Source: Alphaproteobacteria bacterium
GTDB lineage: Bacteria; Pseudomonadota; Alphaproteobacteria; UBA7887
Reading direction: 5' to 3'
NCBI GenBank assembly: GCA_028289725.1
Contig: JANQOH010000483.1
Span: 1 to 15,739, forward strand
DNA length: 15,739 nucleotides
Shown here: positions 1 through 7,455 of the stretch, in pieces
How the letters are laid out: every line of letters starts with the position of its first letter
Position numbering within the stretch: position 1 is the first letter of the stretch
Position numbers and translations under genes: made by a program
Notes under the pieces: model-generated
What the model saw: the letters and a program-made list of their open reading frames with translations, nothing else
Database searches by the model: none
What the model was told of the DNA's origin: nothing

Positions 1-666
1 GACGCGCCCGTTGTGGCGGCACTATGTGACGACATCGCGCGGGACGATTTCGAGACCGTTTTGCGCGATCGCCTAGCCGCATCGGACAGCGGCCGGGGCG
101 GACTGGCCGAAGTGGACGAGATTTTGCGTCACACCGCGGGTCGCATCGGCGATGCTTCGATCCGCTTCGATCCGATCCTGGCGCGCGGTCTCGACTACTA
201 CACCGGTGCGATCTATGAGTTCGTCGCCGATGGCGCCGGCGGCTCGATCGCCGGTGGCGGCCGATACGATGATTTGGCTGGCATGTTTCTCAAAGAATCG
301 GTGCCCGTCTGTGGCGGCTCGCTTGGTATTGAGCGCATCTTGTTGTTGCTCGATGAAAAGGCCGACGCCGCGCCATCCCCGCGTGCCTACGTCACGGTGT
401 GGGATAAAGATGCCGTGGATCATGCTCTCGCCTTGGCGGACGGTCTGCGCAAGGATGGTATTGCGGCGGAAGTTGATTTGACCGGTGGCAAAATCGGTCG
501 TCAGTTCAAGACTGCGGACGAACGCGGGTGTCGTTTCACATTGGTGATGGGCCCCGACGAGGAAGCCGCCGGCACGGTGATGATCAAGGATCTTGAAACC
601 GGGAACCAAGAAGCGGTTCCGACGGCAAAAGCTGCCAGCCATATACATAAGTGCTTAGGCCACTAA
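1..666 (+). CDS. hisS: Histidyl-tRNA synthetase, C-terminal part (5' end outside window)
   Basis: Charges tRNA-His with histidine in the cytoplasm (class II aminoacyl-tRNA synthetase). The frame is open from base 1, so the N-terminal half with motifs 1 and 2 lies outside the window. Seen here are the histidine-binding motif RGLDYYTGAIYEF, then GGGRYDDL, then class II motif 3 as GGSLGIERI. After about residue 125 follows an alpha/beta region ending in DLETGNQEAV, which fits the HGTP anticodon-binding domain. That domain separates HisS from the paralogue HisZ, which lacks it. The stop TAA (664-666) directly abuts the stop of the convergent sigma-factor gene. No terminator is visible between them. 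Confidence 0.96.
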   Translation, partial: DAPVVAALCDDIARDDFETVLRDRLAASDSGRGGLAEVDEILRHTAGRIGDASIRFDPILARGLDYYTGAIYEFVADGAGGSIAGGGRYDDLAGMFLKESVPVCGGSLGIERILLLLDEKADAAPSPRAYVTVWDKDAVDHALALADGLRKDGIAAEVDLTGGKIGRQFKTADERGCRFTLVMGPDEEAAGTVMIKDLETGNQEAVPTAKAASHIHKCLGH

Positions 667-1974
667 CTAAATAGCACCGATGCCACAGGCTGATATTTTT
701 GCGGCAATGTAGCGACGTTCCGGCTCGACCGCCGACAAATTGAGCGCCGCCTTGAACTCCTGCGCGGCGCGGTCGTACTCACCGAGGCGGTAATAGAATT
801 CTCCGCGCGTCGCAGGCAAAAGAGCGTAATTCTTGAGCTCTGAAGCGTCTCGAATGGCATCGAGCGCCACAAGGCCGGCGCGCGGTCCGTCGGTCATGGC
901 AATCGCCACCGCCCGGTTAAGACCGACGATAGGCGAGGGCTTTACAAGGAGGAGCTGTTCATAGAACCGCCGGATTGCGATCCAGTCGGTGGCCTCGTAG
1001 CTCGGGGCAGCGGCATGGCACGCGGCGATGCCGGCTTCGAGATGGTAGGGGCTGAGGTGATCGCCGTCTTGCGCCGAGCCCAGGGCACGAAAGGCCCGTG
1101 CAATCAAATCATGATCCCAGAGCGTGCGGTCCTGATCCGCGAGCGGGCGCAGATCGCCGTTGCCGTCGGTTCGTGCCGGAAAATGCGCGGCTTGAAACAT
1201 CATAAGCGCGCTTAAGGCATGAACCTCAGGAGCGCTCATTTTGGGATGGTCGGCAAGCAGTAGAACAAGCCGCAAACTTTCTCGGCAAATGTCCTCGCGG
1301 ATCAGATCGCCGCCTGACCCCGCAAGATATCCCTCATTGAACATCAGATAGAGGCATTCGAGAACGGACCGCAAACGATGCGCCAATTCGTCGGGCTGCG
1401 GTACGCCGAAATCGACCCGCATCTCACGCAGCCTTCGTTTCGCGCGGACGATGCGTTGATTGATCGTGGTTTCGGTGACGAGGAAGGCGCGCGCGATTTC
1501 CGAAACGCCAAAACCGCCCAGTGTCTTGAGGGTAAGCGCCACCCGGGCATCGGCGCCGAGGGCCGGATGGCAGCAGGTGAACATCATTTCGAGCTGGTCA
1601 TCGCCAAGCTCGTCGCGAAACGCGACCGCATCGACGGCTTCGGGCGGCGCGCGGGTCTGCCAGAAGGCCCGCTCAATCTCCGGCCCCAAAGCGTGGAAAC
1701 GCGATTCGCGGCGCACCACGTCCAACGCCTTACGCTGGGCGACCGTGGCCAGCCAAGCAGCCGGTCGGTCGGGCACGCCCTGGAACGGCCACAGGTTGAG
1801 CGCCTGAATCAGCGCTTCCTGAACCACCTCCTCGGCCAACGCCAAGTTGGACGGGCCAAAGATGCGCGTCAGCGTCGCGACCAGGCGTCCGGATTCGCGC
1901 CGGAACAGATGATCGACAAGCCGGTCAACACTGTTCTGCGCCGGCGCGGATATCTCGTTCGCCCGCTTCTGCAT
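667..1974 (-). CDS. ECF42-type RNA polymerase sigma factor with C-terminal helical/TPR-like extension
   Basis: Sigma factor of 435 aa, about twice the usual ECF length. Residues 20-190 hold sigma regions 2 and 4: the region 2 stretch AEEVVQEALIQAL, the conserved DDQLEMMFTCCHPAL, and a region 4 helix-turn-helix near FGVSEIARAFLVTETTINQRIVRAKRRL. The long C-terminal part contains LECLYLMFNEGYLAG and YYRLGEYDRAAQEFKAAL, the latter TPR-like. This architecture, with a YCII/DGPF gene just upstream, defines group ECF42 (established knowledge). No anti-sigma factor gene is adjacent, which is normal for the group, where the extension is thought to control activity. The ATG at 1974 lies 2 nt after the stop of the YCII gene, so the two are cotranscribed. 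Physiological signal unknown. Confidence 0.93.
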   Translation of the reverse strand: MQKRANEISAPAQNSVDRLVDHLFRRESGRLVATLTRIFGPSNLALAEEVVQEALIQALNLWPFQGVPDRPAAWLATVAQRKALDVVRRESRFHALGPEIERAFWQTRAPPEAVDAVAFRDELGDDQLEMMFTCCHPALGADARVALTLKTLGGFGVSEIARAFLVTETTINQRIVRAKRRLREMRVDFGVPQPDELAHRLRSVLECLYLMFNEGYLAGSGGDLIREDICRESLRLVLLLADHPKMSAPEVHALSALMMFQAAHFPARTDGNGDLRPLADQDRTLWDHDLIARAFRALGSAQDGDHLSPYHLEAGIAACHAAAPSYEATDWIAIRRFYEQLLLVKPSPIVGLNRAVAIAMTDGPRAGLVALDAIRDASELKNYALLPATRGEFYYRLGEYDRAAQEFKAALNLSAVEPERRYIAAKISACGIGAI

Positions 1975-1976
1975 CG

Positions 1977-2327
1977 TTACATGGCGTCGACTTGGCGCAC
2001 CTCGATGCGGCTACCGAATTTCAGGTGCGGTGAGTCCTCGCACAAGGCCACCGCTTCGTCATAATCGGCCGCCTCGATCATGAAATAGCCGCCGATGACT
2101 TCCTTGGTCTCGTTATATGGGCCGTCCGTGACACTGAGGCCGCCGCCGTTCGTGGTGATGCTGCGGCCGCCCTCATCGGTTAGTTTCTGGCCGCCTTGGA
2201 ACTTGCCGGCCTTCGCCAGGCGTTCGCTCCAGGCGGAGTATTCCGCGATGATCGCCTGGATGTCTTCGGGCGAGACGCCGGACATATCCTGGGGAAACTC
2301 GTGCAGTAAGAGCAAGAATTGCGGCAT
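1977..2327 (-). CDS. YCII/DGPF-domain protein, partner of the ECF42 sigma factor
   Basis: Small protein of 116 aa in the YCII-related superfamily (COG3795 type). It begins MPQFLLLLHEFPQDM and carries the family hallmark as DGPYNETKEVIGGYFMIEA, where DGPY replaces DGPF. The fold is a ferredoxin-like alpha/beta barrel dimer. Biochemical activity is not established for this group, although these genes are the usual targets of ECF42 sigma factors. The start was set at the ATG at 2327 because AGGAGG lies 5 nt upstream; a start five codons earlier (2342) would leave that ribosome binding site inside the gene. First gene of a two-gene operon with the sigma factor. Function inferred from family only. 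Confidence 0.92.
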   Translation of the reverse strand: MPQFLLLLHEFPQDMSGVSPEDIQAIIAEYSAWSERLAKAGKFQGGQKLTDEGGRSITTNGGGLSVTDGPYNETKEVIGGYFMIEAADYDEAVALCEDSPHLKFGSRIEVRQVDAM

Positions 2328-2332
2328 GGGAA

Positions 2333-2338
2333 CCTCCT
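2333..2338 (-). promoter_or_regulatory. Ribosome binding site of the YCII gene
   Basis: Perfect AGGAGG on the minus strand, 5 nt before the ATG at 2327. It decides between two in-frame start codons. Confidence 0.85.
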
Positions 2339-2385
2339 GCAAAGCCGGTTTCTGGTCAGCCGCTCTGGGCGGCCATCATGCTACA

Positions 2386-2412
2386 GACGAACTGGCCGGC
2401 GCAAAATCGACA
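2386..2412 (-). promoter_or_regulatory. Candidate ECF42-dependent promoter of the YCII-sigma operon
   Basis: On the minus strand TGTCGA (2412-2407) is followed by exactly 17 nt and then CGTC (2389-2386). This matches the motif I recall for ECF42 promoters in front of DGPF genes (TGTCGA at -35, CGTC or CGAC at -10). Transcription would start near 2378, giving a leader of about 50 nt before the YCII start. The site suggests that the sigma factor drives its own operon. The 126-nt gap (2343-2468) must also hold the promoter of the divergent helicase gene, which I could not identify. Confidence 0.7.
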
Positions 2413-2468
2413 CAATCCGCCGCCATTGCGCCGGTTGATTTCGCGGGTCCAATGCACGATTTTCTAGC

Positions 2469-5018
2469 GTGATGCAGGCGACGCGCCGCCCAAGCCGTTT
2501 TCGAACCGAGACCGGGAAGCTCACCGCGGTCCTCGGGCCGACAAACACAGGCAAGACCCATCTCGCGGTCGAGCGGATGCTCGGCCACCGATCCGGAATC
2601 ATCGGCTGTCCCCTGCGCCTCTTGGCGCGGGAGATTTACGATCGCGTTGTCACGGCACGCGGCAGCGGCCAGGTCGCTTTGATCACCGGAGAAGAACGGA
2701 TCGTGCCCGAGCGGCCGCGATACTATGTCTGCACGGCCGAATCCATGCCACTCGACATACCGGTCGAGTTTGTTGCGATAGACGAGGTTCAGCTCGCGGC
2801 GGACCCGGAACGCGGCCCCGTCTTTACGGATCGCCTGCTGAACGCGCGCGGCTTGTCGGAGACCATGTTCCTTGGCGCCGCGACGATGGCGCCATTGATC
2901 CGCCGCCTGGTGCCGGAGTGCGACTTCATCAGCCGGCCTCGGTTCTCAAAACTGAGCTATGCCGGCTCGCGGAAAATCACCCGATTGCCGGGGCGCAGCG
3001 CGATCGTCGCCTTCTCGGCAGCGGAGGTTTACCAACTCGCCGAACTGTTGAGACGGTTCCGAGGCGGCGCCGCCGTGGTGATGGGCGCGCTTAGCCCGCG
3101 CACCCGCAATGCGCAGGTGGCCTTATATCAAGCGGGCGAGGTCGACTATCTGGTCGCCACGGACGCGATTGGCATGGGTCTCAATATGAATGTCGACCAC
3201 GTGGCGTTCGCCGGTCTGAGCAAGTTTGATGGCCGCGAGCCGCGTGACCTCACGGCCGCGGAAATCGCCCAAATTGCCGGGCGCGCAGGTCGGCACGCCA
3301 GCGACGGCACATTCGGCACGACACTGGACGTCGGCCCTCTTGATCCGGAAATCGTCGGCGCCGTTGAGAACCATCTGTTCGAACCGGTGCATCGGGTTTA
3401 TTGGCGCAGTTCGCGATTGGACCTTTCTTCGGTCAAAGCCTTGATCCGGTCACTTGAGGCGCCGCCGCCGCATGCTGAGCTGGTGCGCCCGCGCGAAGCC
3501 GAAGACCTCGCGTCCTTGCGGGCGCTGGCCAACATGCCCGATATCGCCGGGCTGGCCACCACATACGACGCCGTTGAGCTGCTTTGGGAGGTGTGCCGGG
3601 TCCCGGACTTCCGCAAGACCGTCGCCGACTTGCACTTGCGTCTCTTGTCAGCGCTCTACCGGCATTTGATGTCGCCGAGCGGCCGGCTGCCGGAAGCTTG
3701 GGTCGGCCGCCTGGTCGATCAATTGGACCGCACGGACGGCGATATCGACACCTTGGCCACGCGTATCGCGCATATTCGCACCTGGAACTACATCGCCCAC
3801 CGTCCTGGCTGGTTGGAAGACCGCGCCGGACTCCAGAAGCGCGCACGGGAGATCGAGGACAAATTGTCCGACGCGCTCCATGAGCGTTTGACCCAGCGGT
3901 TCGTAGACCGGCAAACCACGCTGCTGACCCGCCGTCTCAAGCAAAAAGAGGCGCTGGTCGCGGCGGTGCGGCGCGATGGCACCGTGGTTGTTGAGGGTGA
4001 AGACGTCGGCACCTTGATTGGCTTTGACTTTCTGCCCGACGACGCCGAAGCCTGGCGTCGCGGCCGCGCTTTGCGGGCGGCTGTCCGGCAAGCCCTCGAA
4101 CCCGAGATCCGAAAGCGCGCGGGCGCCCTGGCTACGGCGCCAGCGGACGACGTGACGCTGGATGAATTTGGGACGTTGAAGTGGGGCGACGCGCCGGTCG
4201 CACGACTCATTCGTGGATCCCACATCATGCGGCCAGATATTCGATTGACGGTCGGTGACCTGGTTCCCGCCACGGCACGCCAGCGGATCGAACGCCGCCT
4301 CGCCGCTTGGCTGCACGCGCATCTGCAAACTGTTCTGGCGGCCATATTCCTGGCGCGTGAGGCCGACGTATCCGGCCCCGCGCGCGGTGTCATTTTCCAA
4401 GTGACCGAAGCACTTGGCTCGGTCCCGCGCAAGGCCGTCGCGGAGCAACTGGAAGGCCTGCCGTCGGACGATCGGTCCGGATTTGCCCGACTAGGGCTCA
4501 GGCTGGGCCGTGAGACCATTTTCCTGGCGCCGATGCTCAAACCCGCACAGATGGCAATGCGCGCCCTGTTGTGGTGCGTCTATCACGACCAAACCATCGC
4601 GGCGCCAGACGCTGGGCGCGTTTCACTTGCCGGCGATCACACAATTTCCGACGACTACTATGCGGCGATCGGCTACCGCCGTCTCGGCCGGCGCGCATTA
4701 CGCGTTGATATGCTTGAGCGTTTGGCCGCGGAATTGCGCAGGCGCGCCCGCAAAGGGCCCTTCACCGTGGATGCCTCGCTCCTCAATTTGGCGGGTTGCA
4801 CCGGAGACGACTTCGACGGCATAGCGAAAGCGCTCGGCTATCGCGCATCCCGTTCCGACACAGGGCCGGAAGTGCTTTACGCCGCGCCGCCCAAGCGACG
4901 GCAGAAGCCCTATCGTTCGAAAAAGAAAAAGAGCGAACGGGAGGCGACCCAGCCTACACATTCGCCCTTCGCCGCTCTGCGCGCGCTTAAACAAAACAAG
5001 ACGGAGGACCGGACATAG
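2469..5018 (+). CDS. SUV3-type DExH RNA helicase
   Basis: Large helicase of 849 aa related to mitochondrial SUV3, which unwinds RNA for degradation. Walker A is GPTNTGKT (residues 23-30), the Walker B/DExH box is AIDEVQLA (103-110), ATDAIGMGLN lies at 230-239, and motif VI QIAGRAGR at 268-275. An SUV3-like C-terminal helical region follows. The last 50 residues are rich in lysine and arginine (PKRRQKPYRSKKKK), suggesting an unstructured RNA-binding tail. GTG (2469) and ATG (2472) are adjacent possible starts and neither has a clear ribosome binding site. The 3' end overlaps the S4-domain gene, and helicase followed by S4 gene is a common alphaproteobacterial order. A role in RNA turnover or ribosome-related RNA remodelling is inferred. 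Confidence 0.93.
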   Translation: MMQATRRPSRFRTETGKLTAVLGPTNTGKTHLAVERMLGHRSGIIGCPLRLLAREIYDRVVTARGSGQVALITGEERIVPERPRYYVCTAESMPLDIPVEFVAIDEVQLAADPERGPVFTDRLLNARGLSETMFLGAATMAPLIRRLVPECDFISRPRFSKLSYAGSRKITRLPGRSAIVAFSAAEVYQLAELLRRFRGGAAVVMGALSPRTRNAQVALYQAGEVDYLVATDAIGMGLNMNVDHVAFAGLSKFDGREPRDLTAAEIAQIAGRAGRHASDGTFGTTLDVGPLDPEIVGAVENHLFEPVHRVYWRSSRLDLSSVKALIRSLEAPPPHAELVRPREAEDLASLRALANMPDIAGLATTYDAVELLWEVCRVPDFRKTVADLHLRLLSALYRHLMSPSGRLPEAWVGRLVDQLDRTDGDIDTLATRIAHIRTWNYIAHRPGWLEDRAGLQKRAREIEDKLSDALHERLTQRFVDRQTTLLTRRLKQKEALVAAVRRDGTVVVEGEDVGTLIGFDFLPDDAEAWRRGRALRAAVRQALEPEIRKRAGALATAPADDVTLDEFGTLKWGDAPVARLIRGSHIMRPDIRLTVGDLVPATARQRIERRLAAWLHAHLQTVLAAIFLAREADVSGPARGVIFQVTEALGSVPRKAVAEQLEGLPSDDRSGFARLGLRLGRETIFLAPMLKPAQMAMRALLWCVYHDQTIAAPDAGRVSLAGDHTISDDYYAAIGYRRLGRRALRVDMLERLAAELRRRARKGPFTVDASLLNLAGCTGDDFDGIAKALGYRASRSDTGPEVLYAAPPKRRQKPYRSKKKKSEREATQPTHSPFAALRALKQNKTEDRT
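5003..5007 (+). promoter_or_regulatory. Ribosome binding site pointing to a non-standard start of the S4 gene
   Basis: GGAGG inside the end of the helicase gene. It lies 7 nt before an in-frame ATA (5015-5017) that overlaps the helicase stop, and 13 nt before an in-frame CTG (5021). No ATG, GTG or TTG in this frame lies near it. Confidence 0.6.
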
Positions 5019-5416
5019 CCCTGCCCGATCGAGAAACCGATCAAAGCGCCATTCGCATCGACAAGTGGCTTTGGTTCGCCCGTTTCTTTAAGTCTCGTTC
5101 GCTTGCCGCCAAGCTGTGCGCTGGGGGGCGCGTGCGGGTCAATCGACGGCCCGTCAGCAAATCGAGCGCGACGATCCGCGTCGGCGACGTTCTGACATTT
5201 CCGCAGGGCAGCCGTATACGTGTGGTCGAAATCCGCAACCTCGGCACGCGACGCGGCCCGGCGCCGGAAGCCGCGACGCTGTATCACGATCTGACCCCCG
5301 CCACCGATGACAGCGCCGATGCGGCCGCCGCGGCCCCGGCCCCTCGCGGGCGTCCGACGAAATCCGACCGCCGCGCCATTACGCGCCTAAAGCAGGGTCC
5401 CGCCTCTGATATCTAA
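5015..5416 (+). CDS. S4 RNA-binding domain protein (HslR-like), apparent non-standard start codon
   Basis: Small RNA-binding protein, probably acting on ribosomal RNA or stalled ribosomes as HslR does (family knowledge). The S4 alpha-L motif is complete only if translation starts well before the first ordinary start codon: RIDKWLWFARFFKSRSLAAK is encoded at 5054-5113, then GRVRVNRRPVSKS and RVGDVLTFPQG. The first GTG in frame (5132) would remove half the domain. The frame is open from 4991, and the only nearby candidates are ATA (5015, 7 nt after GGAGG, giving 133 aa) and CTG (5021). The C-terminal tail has an alanine-rich linker and a basic end. The stop is interlocked with that of the convergent DUF938 gene. 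Gene identity is sure; the exact start is not. Confidence 0.82.
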   Translation: MALPDRETDQSAIRIDKWLWFARFFKSRSLAAKLCAGGRVRVNRRPVSKSSATIRVGDVLTFPQGSRIRVVEIRNLGTRRGPAPEAATLYHDLTPATDDSADAAAAAPAPRGRPTKSDRRAITRLKQGPASDI

Positions 5417-6036
5417 GCCGTTGCCCGGCGCCGAAACACGACAGAGAGATTGTTGGCGGGCATCCCGAAGACTTCGTCTAATTCCAGCCCGCGCCCCGAC
5501 GCCTCTTCGGCGAGTTCATCAAGATCGCGGACGCCCCATCGAGGGTCTCGTGCCCGCAAACTCTCATCGAAGGCCTGATTGCTTGGCGCGGTGTGGGCGC
5601 CATGGCGCTTGAAAGGTCCGTACAAAAACAGCGGCTGACTTGCGGGCAGGATGCGCGCGGCACCGGCCAACAGGCCCGAGCACGCCTCGATCGGTGCGAT
5701 ATGGATCATGTTGATACAGACAATCGCATCGGCACGTTTGATCGGCCATTCCGGTGCGCTCGCATCCAGGCGGACCGGCTTTTTGATCAATTCAGTCTCG
5801 CCGGACTCAGAGGCCACGTAGTCAGCCCAGGCGGAAATGCTGTCAAAATTATCCCTGTCGATATCGGTGGGCTGCCAAGAACGCGGCACCAACCGTGGCG
5901 CAAAGAATGCCGCATGCTGGCCAGTACCACTGGCGATTTCGAGTATCAGGCCTTCCGGTGGCACGACGCGGGTCAAGACCTCCAGGATGGGTTCGCGATT
6001 GCGCTGGGCCGACACGGCTTCGCGGCGTCTATTCAC
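5413..6036 (-). CDS. DUF938 (UPF0585) SAM-dependent methyltransferase-like protein
   Basis: 207-aa class I methyltransferase-like protein of the DUF938 family; its substrate is unknown. It opens with SAQRNREPILEVLTRV, then the SAM-binding loop ILEIASGTGQHAAFFA (31-46). These are followed by the family-typical WQPTDIDRDN, AIVCINMIHIAPIEA and FLYGPFKRHGAHTAPSNQAFDESL, the last of which is diagnostic. The start is GTG at 6036: an in-frame stop lies six codons upstream, and the only Shine-Dalgarno-like stretch (GGGAG) is 14 nt or more away, so initiation may be weak. It is transcribed against the S4 gene and divergently from the TerB gene. It interrupts what is often a continuous helicase-S4-ferredoxin-CarD row. 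Confidence 0.9.
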   Translation of the reverse strand: MNRRREAVSAQRNREPILEVLTRVVPPEGLILEIASGTGQHAAFFAPRLVPRSWQPTDIDRDNFDSISAWADYVASESGETELIKKPVRLDASAPEWPIKRADAIVCINMIHIAPIEACSGLLAGAARILPASQPLFLYGPFKRHGAHTAPSNQAFDESLRARDPRWGVRDLDELAEEASGRGLELDEVFGMPANNLSVVFRRRATA

Positions 6037-6101
6037 GCCAATTCGGTTGGGTCACCGCTCCCTCATTGCCGCCAAACCAGTGGCTGTGATAGGGAGGCGC
6101 C

Positions 6102-6569
6102 ATGATTGGACGTCTAAAGACCCTGCTGCGCCAGCTGGAGCAAGATAGCGGCGCGGATCCACTGCCGACAGACGATGAGGCCATGCAATTGGCGGCCAGT
6201 GCGCTGCTGGTTGAGACCGCCATCATGGACGGCCGTTTTGACGAGGCGGAGCGAACGACGATCCAGCGGCTCCTAGCCGCCCGCTTTTCGCTCGAATCTT
6301 CAACCGCCGGGGCACTTATCGCCGAGGCGGAAGATGCGGTTGGTGAGTCGCACCAACTATTTCGTTTTACAAAAGCCATTAACGACCACTTTAGCGCAGA
6401 GCAACGCGTCGAACTTATGGAAATGCTGTGGGAAGTCGCTTATGCCGACGGCGTTGTCGACGCCTATGAAGAGAATCTATTGCGCCGGATCGCCGGTCTG
6501 ATTTATGTCACGGACCGAGATCGTGGTCTGACCCGCACGCGGGTGCGGGCGCGGTTGGGCCTTGATTGA
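6102..6569 (+). CDS. TerB-like (tellurite resistance family) protein
   Basis: 155 aa, all-helical and acidic. It carries two related halves typical of the TerB fold: LVETAIMDGRFDEAERTTIQ (about 36-55) and LWEVAYADGVVDAYEENLLR (about 109-128), with conserved DG.(F/V)D.(A/Y)E elements that bind metal in TerB. The ATG at 6102 is preceded by GGGAGG (6092-6097). A free-standing TerB protein without terC/D/E neighbours is common in alphaproteobacteria, and a direct link to tellurite is doubtful. A stress or envelope-associated role is possible but not shown. Transcribed in the same direction as fdxA, 107 nt upstream of it. Confidence 0.88.
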   Translation: MIGRLKTLLRQLEQDSGADPLPTDDEAMQLAASALLVETAIMDGRFDEAERTTIQRLLAARFSLESSTAGALIAEAEDAVGESHQLFRFTKAINDHFSAEQRVELMEMLWEVAYADGVVDAYEENLLRRIAGLIYVTDRDRGLTRTRVRARLGLD

Positions 6570-6626
6570 GCGCCGAGTTTGAGTTGGAGACGTCGCGAGA
6601 CGGCAGAACCTGATTGAACCGATGGC

Positions 6627-6646
6627 CTGCCCTGGGTTTAGGGCAG
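6627..6646 (+). repeat. Hairpin in the terB-fdxA gap
   Basis: CTGCCCT and AGGGCAG form a perfect 7-bp stem with a 6-nt loop. No T-run follows, so it is not a standard terminator. It ends 12 nt before the fdxA ribosome binding site and could be a weak terminator, an RNA stability element or an operator. Confidence 0.45.
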
Positions 6647-6676
6647 TGATCGCCTTGCGGGAGGAGACCGATTTAG

Positions 6677-7018
6677 ATGACCTACGTCGTCACGGAAGCT
6701 TGTATCAAATGCAAATATATGGATTGCGTCGAGGTCTGCCCGGTCGACTGCTTCTATGAAGGCGAGAATATGCTCGTTATTCATCCGGACGAATGCATCG
6801 ATTGCGGCGTTTGCGAGCCGGAGTGCCCGGCCGAAGCCATTTTGCCTGACAGCGAAGGCGATCTCACCAAATGGCTTGAACTGAATAACGAATATGCCGA
6901 GAAATGGCCGAATATCACCCGCAAGGGCGAGTCGCCGGCCGACGCCGACAGCTTCAAAGACGTGACAGGCAAGTTTGAAGCCCATTTCAGCCCAAACCCG
7001 GGCAATAGCGGTGGCTGA
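6677..7018 (+). CDS. fdxA: Seven-iron ferredoxin (3Fe-4S/4Fe-4S), FdxA
   Basis: Cytoplasmic electron carrier of 113 aa, the usual length for alphaproteobacterial FdxA. Cysteines match the Azotobacter ferredoxin I pattern shifted by one: C9, C17 and C50 for the 3Fe-4S cluster, and C21, C40, C43 and C46 for the 4Fe-4S cluster, with C12 and C25 not ligating. Motifs seen are CIKCKYMDCVEVCPVDC and ECIDCGVCEPECP. The ATG follows GGGAGGAG (6659-6666) by 10 nt. It sits upstream of carD, a neighbourhood conserved in many alphaproteobacteria. The redox partner is not indicated by the context. Confidence 0.97.
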   Translation: MTYVVTEACIKCKYMDCVEVCPVDCFYEGENMLVIHPDECIDCGVCEPECPAEAILPDSEGDLTKWLELNNEYAEKWPNITRKGESPADADSFKDVTGKFEAHFSPNPGNSGG

Positions 7019-7212
7019 TGCAGCAGCCGCCGCAACCTGCGGTTAGGACAGCTTGGGACATCGGCCGTAGTTGAGATCGGCCCAAATCCAGGCTGCGCGT
7101 CTGAAGCTCGTCGGAACGCGCAACACAGCCATGCCGCCTGGTTCGGCGCTGTCATTTTTTGCATTTTTGTGATACTGTCCAACAATCATAGCGATGGTGG
7201 AACTGTGGGGCG

Positions 7213-7227
7213 CCGCTCGTAGAGCGG
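7213..7227 (+). repeat. Inverted repeat 1 upstream of carD
   Basis: CCGCTC-GTA-GAGCGG: a perfect 6-bp stem with a 3-nt loop. Confidence 0.5.
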
Positions 7228-7237
7228 TGACAAGTGG

Positions 7238-7268
7238 GTTCGACATCGATTTACGGCGTCGATAGAAC
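7238..7268 (+). repeat. Inverted repeat 2 upstream of carD (two-part stem)
   Basis: GTTC (7238-7241) pairs with GAAC (7265-7268), and ATCGA (7245-7249) pairs with TCGAT (7259-7263). Between the two stems is an uneven internal loop (3 nt against 1). The apical loop is 9 nt. Confidence 0.45.
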
Positions 7269-7371
7269 GCTGAAATAGTTGGGGAGGTACGCGGGGACCG
7301 AATGGCGCCTTTGCGGTCGCGTTCCTGATCGGACGATGACCAGTAAGTGCGGGGGTTTCTCATTCGTCCAG

Positions 7372-7388
7372 TCGACCGACCAGGTCGA
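7372..7388 (+). repeat. Inverted repeat 3 upstream of carD
   Basis: TCGACC-N5-GGTCGA, perfect 6-bp arms. Its right part, GACCAGGTCGA (7378-7388), recurs exactly at 7434-7444, within repeat 4. Confidence 0.55.
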
Positions 7389-7436
7389 ACACAATATCGA
7401 GGGAAGACGTTCGCGTCAGGTGGTCGCAGGGAAGAC

Positions 7437-7455
7437 CAGGTCGAGACACGACCTG
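7437..7455 (+). repeat. Inverted repeat 4 upstream of carD
   Basis: CAGGTCG-N5-CGACCTG, perfect 7-bp arms, 53 nt before the carD start codon. It shares an 11-bp direct repeat with inverted repeat 3 and the same 5-nt spacer. This suggests either paired protein-binding sites or hairpins that compete for the same strand. Confidence 0.55.

Noticed and set aside
1378..2064. 228-codon plus-strand frame opposite the ECF42 sigma gene
   Set aside because: Shadow of a well-supported sigma gene with clear motifs; no independent features.
3648..4540. Long minus-strand frames (266 and 250 codons) inside the helicase gene
   Set aside because: Antisense shadows of GC-rich coding sequence; low-complexity R/S/P composition and no motifs.
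5593..6105. 170-codon plus-strand frame opposite DUF938
   Set aside because: The minus-strand DUF938 product has diagnostic family motifs over the same bases; this frame has none.
6102..6569. A tellurite resistance operon
   Set aside because: Only a single TerB-like gene is present; no terA, terC, terD, terE or terZ genes are nearby.
7230..7290. tRNA-like GGTTCGA sequence near 7237-7243
   Set aside because: No acceptor stem, anticodon arm or CCA can be built around it; the GTTC takes part in a simple hairpin.
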